A DNA stretch of 64,000 bases, from positions 1 through 64,000 of the forward strand of contig NZ_JXQV01000030.1 of NCBI RefSeq assembly GCF_000834635.1, in the 5' to 3' direction. Positions 52,652-62,166 of the stretch are shown one piece after another. The translations under genes and the position numbers were made by a program. A model generated the notes under the pieces. It did not search any database. It was not told the origin of the DNA and saw only the letters and a program-made list of their open reading frames with translations. Source of the stretch: Agrobacterium tumefaciens. GTDB lineage: Bacteria > Pseudomonadota > Alphaproteobacteria > Rhizobiales > Rhizobiaceae. Numbering within the stretch: position 1 is the stretch's first letter; every line of letters starts with the position of its first letter.

Positions 52652-55165
52652 TCAGGCCCTCAAGACGGCGTTGTCGGGGTCGAACGGGCTTTCACCCACC
52701 ACTTCCGCATCATAGAGATCGCCTAGAATCTTGATCTTCAGCTTTGATCCGATCTGCGCTTCGGCAGGTGACAGCATGGCAAGCGCCAGCGATTTGCCGA
52801 TACGCCAGCCAAAGCCGCCCGATGTGGCGCGTCCGACGACATCGCCAGCCGCATTGTAGATGGCTTCCGACCCGCGTGCATCCACCGTGGTATTACCGGT
52901 GACGACGAGTGTGGAGAAGATCCAGCCCAAGCCCTTTTCCTTGCCCGCAACCACTGCATCGCGGCCGATGAACTGCTTTTCAGGCTTGATGAAGCGGTCG
53001 AGGCCGGACGTATAGGCATTGTATTCGACAGAGAGTTCGCGGCCCATATTACGGTAGGATTTTTCCAGAGACATGGAGACCATGGCGCGGATGCCGAAGG
53101 GCTTGATCCCGAATTCGGCTCCGGCTTCCATCAGGCGGTCGAAAATATATGCCTGCATCTCGATCGGATGGTGCAGTTCCCAGCCGAGTTCGCCGACGAA
53201 GTTGACGCGCAGTGCGTGGGCGGTTGCAACGCCGACGGAGATTTCCTTGGCGGTGAGCCATGGGAAGTCCTTGTTGTCGAGGCTGGTGCGCGTGAGCTTT
53301 TTCAGCACCTCGCGTGACTTTGGACCGGCGAGTGCCAGAACGCCGTATTTCTGGGTGATGGGCTGCAGGATGACGGAGCCATCTGATGGTGCGAGACGGC
53401 GCAGCACATCGTGGTCGTGGTTTTCCAAGCCGCCAGCGGAAACGAGGTAGAAGCGGCCGGGTGCCCATTCATAGACCGTGAACTCAGCCTTCACGCCGCC
53501 ATTCTTTGTGAGAAGGTGCGTCAGCGCGATGCGGCCACGTTTCTTGGGAATAGCATTGGCGAGGATGGAATCGAGCCACTGTCGCGCTCCGGGGCCTGAA
53601 ACCTCCATCTTGGCGAAGGCAGACATATCCAGCACGCCGACATGTTCGCTGACGTGTTTGACCTCGTTGCCGACATGCTCGAAATAGTTGGAGCGGCGGA
53701 ACGACCATTTTTCAACGATGCGGCCATCTTCCAGCGCGGGCGCGTGGTTGTGGTTGGTGATGACATCGGCACCGACGCCGAGTTCCTCTGGCTTCAGCGC
53801 GTAACCATCCGGCACGAACCAGTTGGCGCGTTCCCAGCCATAGACGCTGCCAAAGACACCGCCGAGCTTTTTGAGGCGATCATAGATCGGCGTTGTCTTG
53901 AGCGGACGGGCGGCGGCGCGCTCTTCATCGGGGTAGTGCATGGTGAAGACGTTGGCGTAGGCTTCCTCGTTTTTCGCAATGAGGTAGCCTTCGGTCGCAT
54001 AGGGGCCGAAACGGCGCGGATCGACGCCCATCAGGTCGAGGGTCGGTTCGCCATCCACAATCCATTCCGCCAGCTGCCAGCCTGCGCCACCAGCAGCGGT
54101 GATACCGAAGGAGTGACCTTCGTTCAGCCAGAAGTTTTTCAAGCCCGGGGCAGGGCCGACGATGGGGTTGCCATCGGGCGTGTAGGCGATTGCGCCATTA
54201 TAGACCTTCTTGATTCCCACTTCGCCAAAGGCCGGAACGCGGGCAATGGCGGCTTCGATATGGGGCATGAGGCGGTCGAGCTCTTCCTGGAAAAGCTCAT
54301 ATTCGCTCTGGTCCGAGGGGCCATCGACATAACAGACGGGCGCGCCCACCTCATAAGGTCCGAGAATGAGGCCGCCCGCTTCTTCGCGCATGTACCAGGC
54401 GCTATCGGATTCGCGAAGAACACCCATTTCTGGCAGGCCCTGCTTGCGGCGCTCCTGAATGGCCGGGTGCGGCTCTGTGACGATATATTGGTGCTCAACC
54501 GGGATGACGGGAATGTTGATGCCGACCATCTCGCCGGTCTTGCGGGCAAAATTGCCGGTGCAGGAAATGACGTGCTCGGCGATGATTTCGCCCTTGTCGG
54601 TTGTCACCTGCCAGTGACCATTCTCAAGCTGTTCCAGCGCGGTGACGGTGGTGTTGCGATAGATGGTTGCGCCCTTGTCGCGGGCGCCCTTGGCCAGCGC
54701 CTGCGTCAGGTCTGCGGGCTGAATATAACCATCGTCAGGGTGCTGAATGGCGCCCAGAAGACCATCCGTTTCGCAGAGTGGCCAGATTTCCTTGACCTCT
54801 TCAGGCGTCAGCATCTTGACGTTGACGCCGATGGTTTCGGCAATGCCTGCATAATACATGTACTCGTCCCAGCGGTCCTTGGTGCGGGCGAGGCGGATGT
54901 TGGAGACCTTGGAAAAGCCGACATTCATGCCGGTTTCTTCCTGAAGCTCCTCATAGAACTTGACCGAATATTTGTGGATCTGCCCAACGGAATAGCTCAT
55001 GTTGAACAGCGGCAGAAGACCGGCTGCGTGCCATGTGGAGCCTGAGGTCAGTTCCTTGCGCTCGATCAGCACAGAATCGCCCCAGCCTTTTTTGGCCAGA
55101 TGATAGAGCGTCGACACACCGACAACGCCGCCACCGATTACCACCGCCCGCGCATGTGTCTTCAT
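52652..55165 (-). CDS. Dimethylglycine/sarcosine dehydrogenase-like FAD oxidoreductase with GcvT domain
   Basis: An 837-aa two-part enzyme. The N-terminal DAO-type FAD domain (about 1-385) has VVIGGGVVGVSTLYHLAKKG and SGSTWHAAGLLP, the conserved His for covalent FAD attachment. A linker domain lies at about 385-435. A GcvT/aminomethyltransferase domain (about 440-820) would transfer the methyl carbon to tetrahydrofolate (LTKNGGVKAEFTV, GELGWELHHP, KGLGWIFSTL). The expected reaction is oxidative demethylation of dimethylglycine or sarcosine, as in glycine betaine breakdown. AGGGGA precedes the ATG. It is monocistronic. Confidence 0.9.
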   Translation of the reverse strand: MKTHARAVVIGGGVVGVSTLYHLAKKGWGDSVLIERKELTSGSTWHAAGLLPLFNMSYSVGQIHKYSVKFYEELQEETGMNVGFSKVSNIRLARTKDRWDEYMYYAGIAETIGVNVKMLTPEEVKEIWPLCETDGLLGAIQHPDDGYIQPADLTQALAKGARDKGATIYRNTTVTALEQLENGHWQVTTDKGEIIAEHVISCTGNFARKTGEMVGINIPVIPVEHQYIVTEPHPAIQERRKQGLPEMGVLRESDSAWYMREEAGGLILGPYEVGAPVCYVDGPSDQSEYELFQEELDRLMPHIEAAIARVPAFGEVGIKKVYNGAIAYTPDGNPIVGPAPGLKNFWLNEGHSFGITAAGGAGWQLAEWIVDGEPTLDLMGVDPRRFGPYATEGYLIAKNEEAYANVFTMHYPDEERAAARPLKTTPIYDRLKKLGGVFGSVYGWERANWFVPDGYALKPEELGVGADVITNHNHAPALEDGRIVEKWSFRRSNYFEHVGNEVKHVSEHVGVLDMSAFAKMEVSGPGARQWLDSILANAIPKKRGRIALTHLLTKNGGVKAEFTVYEWAPGRFYLVSAGGLENHDHDVLRRLAPSDGSVILQPITQKYGVLALAGPKSREVLKKLTRTSLDNKDFPWLTAKEISVGVATAHALRVNFVGELGWELHHPIEMQAYIFDRLMEAGAEFGIKPFGIRAMVSMSLEKSYRNMGRELSVEYNAYTSGLDRFIKPEKQFIGRDAVVAGKEKGLGWIFSTLVVTGNTTVDARGSEAIYNAAGDVVGRATSGGFGWRIGKSLALAMLSPAEAQIGSKLKIKILGDLYDAEVVGESPFDPDNAVLRA

Positions 55166-55332
55166 GATGCAAGTTCCCCTTGAGGCATAATGGCCCGCTT
55201 ATGTGTGAGCCTTTTCAAACCAATATGGGCCAGACTATGCAATGTCGCATCGTTGCTCAAACGCCTGATTACGACATGCAAAAGGCTCGCCGCGACGGCG
55301 AGCCTTTTGACGATTTTCAAGCGCAGAGTGCT

Positions 55333-57912
55333 TCAGCCCGCTCTGTTGCGCGCAGATGGCTTGGATGCCTCGATCTTGGGCTCTTTCGCGGTGTCTGCAT
55401 CGCTCTCGTCCAGTGCCTTTGGCATGTCCTGCTTGGGTGCGGCTGCCGCTGCTGTGTGGGACGCAACTGCCTTTTCGCCCTCTTCGGCCAGCAGTGCTGC
55501 GAGCATTTGCGGATTTGTCTCACCCTCGACGTGGATGTTCAAATTGCGCTGCGGCATGGGAATGGTGATTCCCTCCTGGCGGAAACGCTTGAGAATTTCC
55601 ATGCGAAGATTGTTCTTCACCGTCAGGCCGTGATTGAGGTCTGACAGGTGGAAGCGCAACTCGAAATCCAGCGAGAAATCCCCGAATCGCAGAAACTCCA
55701 CATGCGGTTCAGGATTGCGCAGGACCGGCGTCTGCTTCTTCACCAGTTCCAGCAGAATATCCATGACCTGCTGCGGGTCTGTTTCATAGGCCACAGAAAC
55801 GGGGATTTCAGCACGCTGGATGCGGTTTCTGTGGGTCCAGTTTCCGACAGAGGAATTGATGAATTCCGAGTTCGGAACGATGATCGACTGGCCTCTGAAG
55901 GTTTCGATCTCGGTAGCGCGAACCGAAAGGCGCTTGACGGTGCCTTCCACAGTGCCGGTGACCACCCAGTCGCCCACCTTGAAAGGCCGCTCGACGAGCA
56001 GGATAAGGCCCGACACGAAGTTCGAGACGATGTTCTGCAAGCCAAAACCGATACCGACAGACAGGGCGGAGGCCACAAGTGCCAGGCTGGAAAGATCAAG
56101 GCCCGCAGACGAAATGCCGAATATGGCGGCGAAGACGATTCCGAGATAGCCAATACCGGTGCCAACCGAGTTGCGGACGCCAGCGTCCACCTGTCCGCGA
56201 GCCATAACGTTGCGGTCCAGCCAACGCTGGAACCACCGTGTTATGGCATAGCCAACGGCAAAGACCAGAATGCCGCTGAAGATGCTGATGAGGGAGATGG
56301 ACGTGTTGCCGATGGTGAAGCCCGTCAGTAGACGGTAAGCCCAGTTTTCAATATCGCCCGGCTGGAAGCCCCATGAAAACAGGATGAGGGGAACGCCGAA
56401 GGAAAGCGCGATGCCGTAAATGCCGAGCCCGGCGGCAAGGCCTGCCTGATCCAGCGCGACGGGACCCAGTTTGAATCGTCTGCCGAGATGGCGACCGACG
56501 AGCGTTTCGGCAAAAGCACCCTGTTTGGCAATGGCCTTGCCCGAGAGGATGCCGATATAAACCGTTGCAAGAACGGCGCCGGTTGCGACGATCTGGGTGG
56601 CCAGGAAGCGTGCAAGGCCGACATAGCCTGTCAGACACGCGCCGATCAGCAAAAGCCCGCCCATGGCCAGCAGGATTGAAAGCCAGCGGGGAAGGCGCTG
56701 ACGACCGGTTTCTGCGTCCTCATCCTTGCCGATCATCGGCTTGAGGAACGACATGGCCAGAAGAATGGTGCCGATGATGATGGAGGCGACGAAGCTTTTT
56801 GCGACCGTCAAAATCAGAGGCGAGTTCAGTGTCTCGCTGATAGTGCCGAAAAGATAATCGAGACCATTGACGAGCGACATGAACAGTACGGCGGCAGAGA
56901 GTGTGCGCGCCCCACGATTGGACACATGCAGCAGACGCCATTCCGGATGGTTCGGCGCAAAAATTGCGTAAGTTAGTCGGGACACGAAATAGCAGAAGGC
57001 AAGAACCGTCATCGCCACGAAAACGATGGGCGCAATATCCGGCCTCAGAACTCCGAAATTATCCAGCAGGAAGGCCGAAGTGACCATCAGCAGGAATACG
57101 GAGGATGACTGGATCATCGTGGACCAGAAGGCGACTGAGAGGCGGCGCAGATAGGATGGCTCGCCCGAAAAGGCGCGGCGCTCCATTCTGTGGCCCAGCA
57201 GGCGGTATCCACCAACCAGAAACAGCAGCGCTGCCACCGCAGACAGCGACACCGCGCCAAACATGGACACACGCTTGTAATTCCACACGAAAATTGCCCA
57301 GCCCGAGAGTGAGCTGCTTACGGCTGAAATTTCACCGAGAAATTCCTGGCCAGCCTCGCTGAGGACAGAGGGCGAAATTTCCGTGCGCTTGAACAAGGTA
57401 GCGGCGAAAAGGGAGCGGCGAATCGAGGTGATATTGTTGGAAAGTTGCGTTGCGTGGCCCGCAACGGCTTCGGCCTCACCCAGAACCGCATTGATCTGGG
57501 ATTTTTCCGAGTTCAGGCGAGTTCGCTCATCCGTTACCACGCTTGCTTCTGGCGGCTGACCTTCCTTCGGTGGCGCGCCAAGGGAATTGATGCGCGCATT
57601 GATCTCATCGAGCCTGCTGCGCAGGCTGGCAACCGTGCTGGCTGCATTGCCGGCAAGATCATCCGCTTTGCTTTTAAGGTCGACCAGGCGAGGGTCCTCG
57701 GTGCGGGCTTCCTCGATCTGCTGGTTGATCTGCGCCATGGTCGCTCTCGACTTGTCGAGGTCGGTCTTGGACTGCTCAACGATAGGAAGCGGTTCCACGG
57801 GGGCTGTTTGAGCTGGCGCCTGCGCAAAAGCGGCGGACGATGCCACTATCGAAGTGGCTATCAGCAACATCAGCGCCGGAAACCAACGTTCCAGCCTTAT
57901 CGAAAACATCAT
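55333..57912 (-). CDS. Large mechanosensitive channel, DUF3772 plus MscS domain
   Basis: An 859-aa protein. The signal sequence is within about 1-32, followed by a periplasmic coiled coil with a DUF3772 region (about 35-190, DKSRATMAQINQQIEEARTEDPRLVDLKSKADDL). About ten membrane helices follow. The MscS core is at about 600-790 with the pore helix and its Gly/Ala pattern (LVASALSVGIGFGLQNIVSNFVSGLILLVERPFKVGDWVV). The C-terminal 70 residues are charged and disordered. It releases solutes on hypo-osmotic shock. ATG 57912 is preferred to TTG 57939. Confidence 0.92.
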   Translation of the reverse strand: MMFSIRLERWFPALMLLIATSIVASSAAFAQAPAQTAPVEPLPIVEQSKTDLDKSRATMAQINQQIEEARTEDPRLVDLKSKADDLAGNAASTVASLRSRLDEINARINSLGAPPKEGQPPEASVVTDERTRLNSEKSQINAVLGEAEAVAGHATQLSNNITSIRRSLFAATLFKRTEISPSVLSEAGQEFLGEISAVSSSLSGWAIFVWNYKRVSMFGAVSLSAVAALLFLVGGYRLLGHRMERRAFSGEPSYLRRLSVAFWSTMIQSSSVFLLMVTSAFLLDNFGVLRPDIAPIVFVAMTVLAFCYFVSRLTYAIFAPNHPEWRLLHVSNRGARTLSAAVLFMSLVNGLDYLFGTISETLNSPLILTVAKSFVASIIIGTILLAMSFLKPMIGKDEDAETGRQRLPRWLSILLAMGGLLLIGACLTGYVGLARFLATQIVATGAVLATVYIGILSGKAIAKQGAFAETLVGRHLGRRFKLGPVALDQAGLAAGLGIYGIALSFGVPLILFSWGFQPGDIENWAYRLLTGFTIGNTSISLISIFSGILVFAVGYAITRWFQRWLDRNVMARGQVDAGVRNSVGTGIGYLGIVFAAIFGISSAGLDLSSLALVASALSVGIGFGLQNIVSNFVSGLILLVERPFKVGDWVVTGTVEGTVKRLSVRATEIETFRGQSIIVPNSEFINSSVGNWTHRNRIQRAEIPVSVAYETDPQQVMDILLELVKKQTPVLRNPEPHVEFLRFGDFSLDFELRFHLSDLNHGLTVKNNLRMEILKRFRQEGITIPMPQRNLNIHVEGETNPQMLAALLAEEGEKAVASHTAAAAAPKQDMPKALDESDADTAKEPKIEASKPSARNRAG

Positions 57913-58067
57913 CAAGAGTGCCCTTTTAAAGTCGGCCAAATCATGCGGTCAAAATAGTCGGCATATTTGGTGTATCAAGAACCTACCGCAGAATTAGCGC
58001 GGAACTTCTTTCCAGTCTCAACCATTACCTTGCCGATCACATATCGTGCTTGAGCAAGGAGAACATC

Positions 58068-58319
58068 ATGGAAAGTGCTGGAATTGGTTGGATCGCTGCA
58101 ATCATCATCGGTGGAATAGCTGGTTGGCTCGCTGAACAGTTCATGAAGAGCAATATGGGTGTTTTCATGAACATCATATTGGGCATCGTCGGCGCGATCA
58201 TCGCCAACACACTTCTTGCCGTCTTTGGCATCGTTCTGACCGGCTGGATTGGTTACCTGATCGCAGGCTTCATCGGCGCATGTATCTTGATCGCCGTCGC
58301 GAGAGCGTTTCGTCGCTAA
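58068..58319 (+). CDS. GlsB/YeaQ/YmgE family stress-response membrane protein
   Basis: An 83-aa protein with three membrane helices. It shows the transglycosylase-associated-protein pattern: GIGWIAAIIIGGIAGWLAEQFMKSNMGVFMNIILGIVGAIIANTLLAVFGI and a final helix ending in a basic tail (ARAFRR). Family members accumulate under envelope, acid or stationary-phase stress; the molecular activity is unknown. AAGGAGA precedes ATG 58068, which gives a better N-terminus than ATG 58050. It is divergent from the MscS gene, so osmotic control of both is conceivable. Confidence 0.9.
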   Translation: MESAGIGWIAAIIIGGIAGWLAEQFMKSNMGVFMNIILGIVGAIIANTLLAVFGIVLTGWIGYLIAGFIGACILIAVARAFRR

Positions 58320-58421
58320 CGCAGAAAAAATGTTGCAGAGCAAAAAGCCCGGCAATGCGGGGTTTTCCAGCGTGGTCGATGTTTTTCCGAGATTAATTTC
58401 GCAAAAATGTCATTTCCACGC

Positions 58422-58450
58422 TGGACAAGCCGAAATATCCTCTTTATACG
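58422..58450 (+). promoter_or_regulatory. Promoter of tRNA-Lys
   Basis: TGGACA (58422-58427) and TATACG (58445-58450) are separated by 17 bases and lie 34 bases before the mature tRNA. This fits a sigma-70-type stable RNA promoter. Confidence 0.6.
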
Positions 58451-58484
58451 GCCACTCACACCGCCAGACAATGGCGGATGCGGC

Positions 58485-58560
<76 letters not shown>

Positions 58561-58699
58561 TTCTTTCTCAACGTTTTAAGGTATTGATTTTCTTAAACGT
58601 TGTGCGTGTGTGCAACACGTTTCAAAGCAATTTCTAAAACTTCTGGTTTTTCCCGGCAGGCTCCGCAAAGCGGTCTCATTTGGCCGCATAATACCGGCA

Positions 58700-58945
58700 A
58701 TGAGAGTTTTTACGAACATTCTGATTCTGATGGCAGGTGTCGTCGGCAGTGGCATGGCCGCTGCCTTCTCGGTCACCATGTTTGAAGATGCCGGGGGCTT
58801 GGGCGCGTGTTTTGAAGAAAATTGCGGCTATGCAGCACTTTTCATGGCATTTCCCCTGATGTGGTTCATCCTTTTCGCTCTGGTTCTGATGGCTATGCTG
58901 ATCTGGAGGCGCAAGCCGCGGCGCGACCGGGAGGGGCGATTATAG
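58700..58945 (+). CDS. Small two-helix membrane protein, 81 aa (conserved hypothetical)
   Basis: It opens MRVFTNILILMAGVVGSGMAAAFSVTMFEDAGG, a first membrane helix, then a short loop with ACFEENCGYA (two cysteines that may form a disulfide outside). A second helix follows (ALFMAFPLMWFILFALVLMAMLIW), with a strongly basic cytosolic tail (RRKPRRDREGR). I recall similar unnamed rhizobial proteins. The Shine-Dalgarno is weak (CCGGCA). It is downstream of tRNA-Lys and might be co-transcribed with it. Confidence 0.65.
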   Translation: MRVFTNILILMAGVVGSGMAAAFSVTMFEDAGGLGACFEENCGYAALFMAFPLMWFILFALVLMAMLIWRRKPRRDREGRL

Positions 58946-59022
58946 TGTGCTCTTCAAAACCTAGGCCCGACTGGCAGGGCCGCGTGGAACGCCTATCCAC
59001 AGTTTCAATCTCGCTTATAACT

Positions 59023-59043
59023 TGACAGTGTCAGTCATATGAC
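59023..59043. promoter_or_regulatory. Two abutting palindromes upstream of a small gene
   Basis: TGACAGTGTCA (59023-59033, perfect around a central G) is directly followed by GTCATATGAC (59034-59043, perfect 10-mer). The block starts within TTGACA, which could be a -35 element. Together this suggests a regulated promoter about 140 bp upstream of the 70-aa gene. A further hairpin (CGTGAC / GTCACG) lies near 59138-59155 in the presumed leader. Confidence 0.5.
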
Positions 59044-59180
59044 AGAGTCTGCGGACCGCTGGGGGATTCGTTTTACTTGTGTCGCTGGTCGTCTCTCGAG
59101 ATGTCCAGCGTTCTGAGTGTGTGAATGCACGTATGTCGTGACCTTGATGTCACGGGTGTTACGTAAAATGGAGTGCTTTA

Positions 59181-59393
59181 ATGCGCGCTATGATCAATTC
59201 TCCTTCGCTTTCGGTTGATACGATGGATTATCAGGCTGAATGCCAATTCGCTCTCGAGCCATCAATCAATGGTCTCCTGGAAAAGGCTGAGGGTGCGGGC
59301 TGGGATCGTCAGCATGCGGTGCTTGCCATCATGGCACTTGCCAGCGGCAAGGTTCCTGAGAGCAGCTTTACGGATGACCGGCTTCTATCTTAA
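59181..59393 (+). CDS. Small soluble protein, 70 aa (conserved rhizobial hypothetical)
   Basis: It contains the compact motif CQFALEPSINGLLEKAEGAGWDRQHAVLAIMALASGKV. I recall this pattern from short unnamed rhizobial proteins that are often near stress or regulatory genes. It is a helical protein with no signal peptide. ATG 59181 is used; ATG 59190 or 59223 are possible because the Shine-Dalgarno (TGGAGTGC) is at medium distance. A regulated-looking promoter region precedes it, and a terminator follows 80 bp after the stop codon. Confidence 0.6.
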   Translation: MRAMINSPSLSVDTMDYQAECQFALEPSINGLLEKAEGAGWDRQHAVLAIMALASGKVPESSFTDDRLLS

Positions 59394-59473
59394 TCACGAT
59401 GACATAAGCAGAGGTGGCAGGCGTTAGCCAGCCAGGCGCTTTGCGCTGTTATCTCCTTATATATAGCCATGAA

Positions 59474-59502
59474 AAAACCCGCCGATATTTTCGGCGGGTT
59501 TT
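59474..59502. terminator. Bidirectional intrinsic terminator
   Basis: A perfect 12-bp stem (AAAACCCGCCGA / TCGGCGGGTTTT) with a 5-base loop. It is followed by CGTTTTTT on the plus strand and TTCATGG on the minus strand, between the convergent 70-aa gene and the alcohol dehydrogenase gene. Confidence 0.8.
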
Positions 59503-59528
59503 CGTTTTTTAGCTCTTTGCCGTTTTGT

Positions 59529-60593
59529 TTATGCGGCCTGCTTCGGCATGCTTTGCATATCGATGACGAAACGGTAGCGCACGTCGCTCTTGATCATGCG
59601 CTCATAGGCTTCGTTGATCTGATCCATGTTGATCATTTCAATTTCGGCTGTGATGCCCTTTTCAGCGCAGAAATCGAGCATTTCCTGCGTTTCGGCGATG
59701 CCACCAATCATGGAGCCAGCGAAGGTCTTGCGGCCTGGGATGAGGCTGAAGGCATGGACCGACAGCGGCTTCTCAGGCGCGCCGACCTGCACCAAGGCAC
59801 CATCGCGCTTCAGCAGAGCAAGGTACGAGTCGATATTGTGATCTGCGGCCACGGCATCGATGATGAGATCGAGGCTGGATGTTGCCTTCTTCATCTGCTC
59901 GGCGTCCTTGGAAACGATCACTTCATGCGCGCCAAGCTTCTTGGCATCATCTGCCTTGCCGGGAGAGGTGGTGATCATGACCACGGTTGCACCCATGGCG
60001 CTGGCGATCTTGACGGCCATATGGCCGAGGCCACCAAGCCCAACTACGCCGACGCGGGTGCCGGGACCGGCATTCCAGTGGCGAAGAGGAGAATAGGTGG
60101 TGATACCGGCGCATAGCAGCGGGGCTGCTGCTGCTGCGTCGAGACCCTCTGGAATATTCAGCACGTAGCGGTCATCCACGACGACGTGGGAGGAGTAACC
60201 GCCAAGTGTGTGTGCTTCGCCGCCCATGGCCTTGTCTTGCGAGTTGTAAGTACCCGTCATGCCGTTTTCGCAATATTGCTCGAGGCCTTCCGCGCAGCTT
60301 GCGCAATCGCGGCAGCTATCGACAATGCAGCCAACGCCGACGCGGTCGCCTGTCTTGAACTTGGTGACGTCAGAGCCGACGCGGCCAACACGTCCGACGA
60401 TTTCGTGGCCGGGCACGCATGGGAAGAGCGAGCCTGCCCATTCTGCGCGTGCGGTGTGGATATCCGAATGGCAAACGCCACAGAATTCGATTTCGATTTC
60501 CACATCGCGCGGGCCCGGATCACGGCGCTTGATTGTGGCGAGTTTCAGCGGGGAGGAGCCATCATCGCAGGCATAGGCAGATGTTGTGAACAT
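59529..60593 (-). CDS. Zinc-dependent NAD(P)-dependent alcohol dehydrogenase (YahK/cinnamyl type)
   Basis: A 354-aa medium-chain dehydrogenase. Catalytic zinc ligands are in FCGVCHSDIHTA and PGHEIVG. The structural zinc Cys4 lobe is CRDCASCAEGLEQYC. The Rossmann motif is GVVGLGGLGHMAVKIA (about 183-198). The closest known group is the YahK/cinnamyl-alcohol type, which reduces broad-range aldehydes with NADPH. A role in aldehyde detoxification is likely but not shown. AAGGAT precedes the ATG. It is monocistronic. Confidence 0.92.
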   Translation of the reverse strand: MFTTSAYACDDGSSPLKLATIKRRDPGPRDVEIEIEFCGVCHSDIHTARAEWAGSLFPCVPGHEIVGRVGRVGSDVTKFKTGDRVGVGCIVDSCRDCASCAEGLEQYCENGMTGTYNSQDKAMGGEAHTLGGYSSHVVVDDRYVLNIPEGLDAAAAAPLLCAGITTYSPLRHWNAGPGTRVGVVGLGGLGHMAVKIASAMGATVVMITTSPGKADDAKKLGAHEVIVSKDAEQMKKATSSLDLIIDAVAADHNIDSYLALLKRDGALVQVGAPEKPLSVHAFSLIPGRKTFAGSMIGGIAETQEMLDFCAEKGITAEIEMINMDQINEAYERMIKSDVRYRFVIDMQSMPKQAA

Positions 60594-60698
60594 GAAATGG
60601 ATCCTTTTTCAATTTTTCGATGAAAGCGAGAGCGGGATGATGATCCAGCTTTGCGCAATTGAGAAACGTTGATCGATACAGAAGGTTGCGGCTCGATA

Positions 60699-61433
60699 TT
60701 AAAGTGTCTGATGAGCCGCTTCGTTTGCGGTTGCGCCGAAGACCTCTTCGAAGGACTGGCGCAGCATGACATCGACGTCACCCATCATAACCAGCAATCC
60801 AAGATCGACAAGACTGGTGACGCCATATTGAGAAATTCCGCAGGGCACGATTCCGCTGAAATGTCCCAGATCCGGATCGACATTAATGGAGAGGCCGTGG
60901 AAGCTGACCCATTTGCGCAGGCGAATGCCAAGGGCAGCGATTTTGTCTTCGCTCACGCTTCCATCCGGCAGAAGCGGCTTTTCCGGGCGGCGTACCCAAA
61001 CACCAACGCGGTCTTCGCGGCGCTCGCCCCGCACATTCATCTTATCCAGGGTGCGAATGATGACATCTTCGAGTGCGGCCACATAGGCGCGCACATCCTG
61101 TCTGCGGCGCTTGAGATCCAGCATGACATAGACCACACGCTGGCCGGGGCCATGATAGGTGTATTCGCCGCCGCGACCCGTCGCAAAGACCGGGAAACGA
61201 TCCGGCTCGATCAGATCGGCAGAATCGGCGCTGGTGCCTGCGGTATAGAGTGGAGGATGCTCCAGAAGCCAGATCAACTCGTCGGCTTCTCCAGCTGCAA
61301 TCGCCGCCACCTCGCGCTCCATCTCATCAATTGCCACCTGATAGGGGACAAATCCGTCGGAGATTCGCCAGCGAACGGGCGCTGAGCCGGAAATTGCGAA
61401 CATATCCGCCTTGATATCGGTACGTGTCAGCAT
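60699..61433 (-). CDS. lipB: Octanoyl-[ACP]:protein N-octanoyltransferase (lipoate synthesis)
   Basis: A 244-aa enzyme that moves octanoate from acyl carrier protein to lipoyl domains. The motif [12 protein letters not shown] is at residues 87-98. Lys164 is in [18 protein letters not shown] and the acyl-binding Cys198 in [13 protein letters not shown], giving the Cys/Lys dyad. ATG 61433 follows AAAGGAT; the longer frame to 61490 is not used. Lipoate synthase is not in the window. It is separated from the alcohol dehydrogenase gene by 105 bp. Confidence 0.95.
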   Translation of the reverse strand: MLTRTDIKADMFAISGSAPVRWRISDGFVPYQVAIDEMEREVAAIAAGEADELIWLLEHPPLYTAGTSADSADLIEPDRFPVFATGRGGEYTYHGPGQRVVYVMLDLKRRRQDVRAYVAALEDVIIRTLDKMNVRGERREDRVGVWVRRPEKPLLPDGSVSEDKIAALGIRLRKWVSFHGLSINVDPDLGHFSGIVPCGISQYGVTSLVDLGLLVMMGDVDVMLRQSFEEVFGATANEAAHQTL

Positions 61434-61621
61434 AAAAAATCCTTTCCACAGCCTTCTCGCAGAATGATTTCTGAGCTGCAAGCCCTGCATTTGCGGGCTT
61501 CTTTCATATAGTGACGACGCCCGCGATTTTTAATTTCAAAAAACTGTCATGACGCTCTTGTGCACCCAAAATGCTTTTGGTACATGCACCTTCGTCGGCG
61601 CAAGTTGACATCTACCACGAT

Positions 61622-61706
61622 GCGGTCGTGGCGGAATTGGTAGACGCGCAGCGTTGAGGTCGCTGTGGGGCAACCCGTGGAAGTTCGAGTCTTCTCGACC
61701 GCACCA
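61622..61706 (+). tRNA. tRNA-Leu (anticodon GAG)
   Basis: 85 bases with encoded CCA and a long class II variable arm. The acceptor GCGGTCG pairs with CGACCGC. The anticodon stem CAGCG/CGCTG carries TTGAGGT with GAG. The T arm contains TTCGAGT. The discriminator A and length fit leucine tRNA. Confidence 0.96.
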
Positions 61707-61710
61707 AAGA

Positions 61711-61737
61711 AACCCGCTTCGGCGGGTTTTTTCTTTT
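61711..61737 (+). terminator. Intrinsic terminator of tRNA-Leu
   Basis: A 7-bp stem (AACCCGC / GCGGGTT) with a TTCG tetraloop, followed by TTTTCTTTTTT, directly after the tRNA. Confidence 0.9.
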
Positions 61738-61798
61738 TTATCAATCTGTACCGCGCTTTTGTTGATGTTAAAGCTTAATAGCAGCAGGTGCAAAGCAC

Positions 61799-62056
61799 CT
61801 AACGCTGGCGGCTTCTGGCCGCGGCGGTGCGGCGTTTGCTGACCTGCTTTTTGGCGATACGCGTCTTAGGCTTTCGGGTGGTTTTCTCACCCAGCGCGGC
61901 CTTGAGGATGCTGCCGACGATGCCGCCCGCAATTGAGGTGCTGGCCTTTGCGCGGCGCTTTGTGCGTCTTGTCTGGCGGGTGCCGGATTTCTTGAGGATT
62001 TCCGCCACTGCTCCCTTGATGACGCCGCTGATCAGCTGATCGACGATTTTTGACAA
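61799..62056 (-). CDS. Small basic protein, 85 aa (conserved rhizobial hypothetical)
   Basis: It starts with a helical segment (LSKIVDQLISGVIKGAVAEILKKSG). Then come clusters of Lys/Arg (TRQTRRTKRRAKAS), a short Gly/Ile stretch (SIAGGIVGSILKAALG) and a strongly basic tail (RKPKTRIAKKQVSKRRTAAARSRQR). TTG 62056 is chosen as start because AGAGG lies six bases upstream; the frame continues to TTG 62131 without a site. It might bind nucleic acid or acidic surfaces, purely from charge. It is divergent from the next gene. Confidence 0.6.
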   Translation of the reverse strand: MSKIVDQLISGVIKGAVAEILKKSGTRQTRRTKRRAKASTSIAGGIVGSILKAALGEKTTRKPKTRIAKKQVSKRRTAAARSRQR

Positions 62057-62166
62057 TTGGGCCTCTTTTGTTGGTTCCGCCTGTAAAAAGTTATTATTTT
62101 CAATATAGGTGCGCCCACCCGTATCAAGCAATCCTTTTGGGTTGCTGTTTTTTAGGATTGCTACAG

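Noticed and set aside
61470-61515. AAGCCC/GGGCTT hairpin before tRNA-Leu as a terminator
   Set aside because: Only a 6-bp stem with weak T-tract, and no plus-strand gene ends there. It may simply be part of the tRNA-Leu/lipB promoter space.
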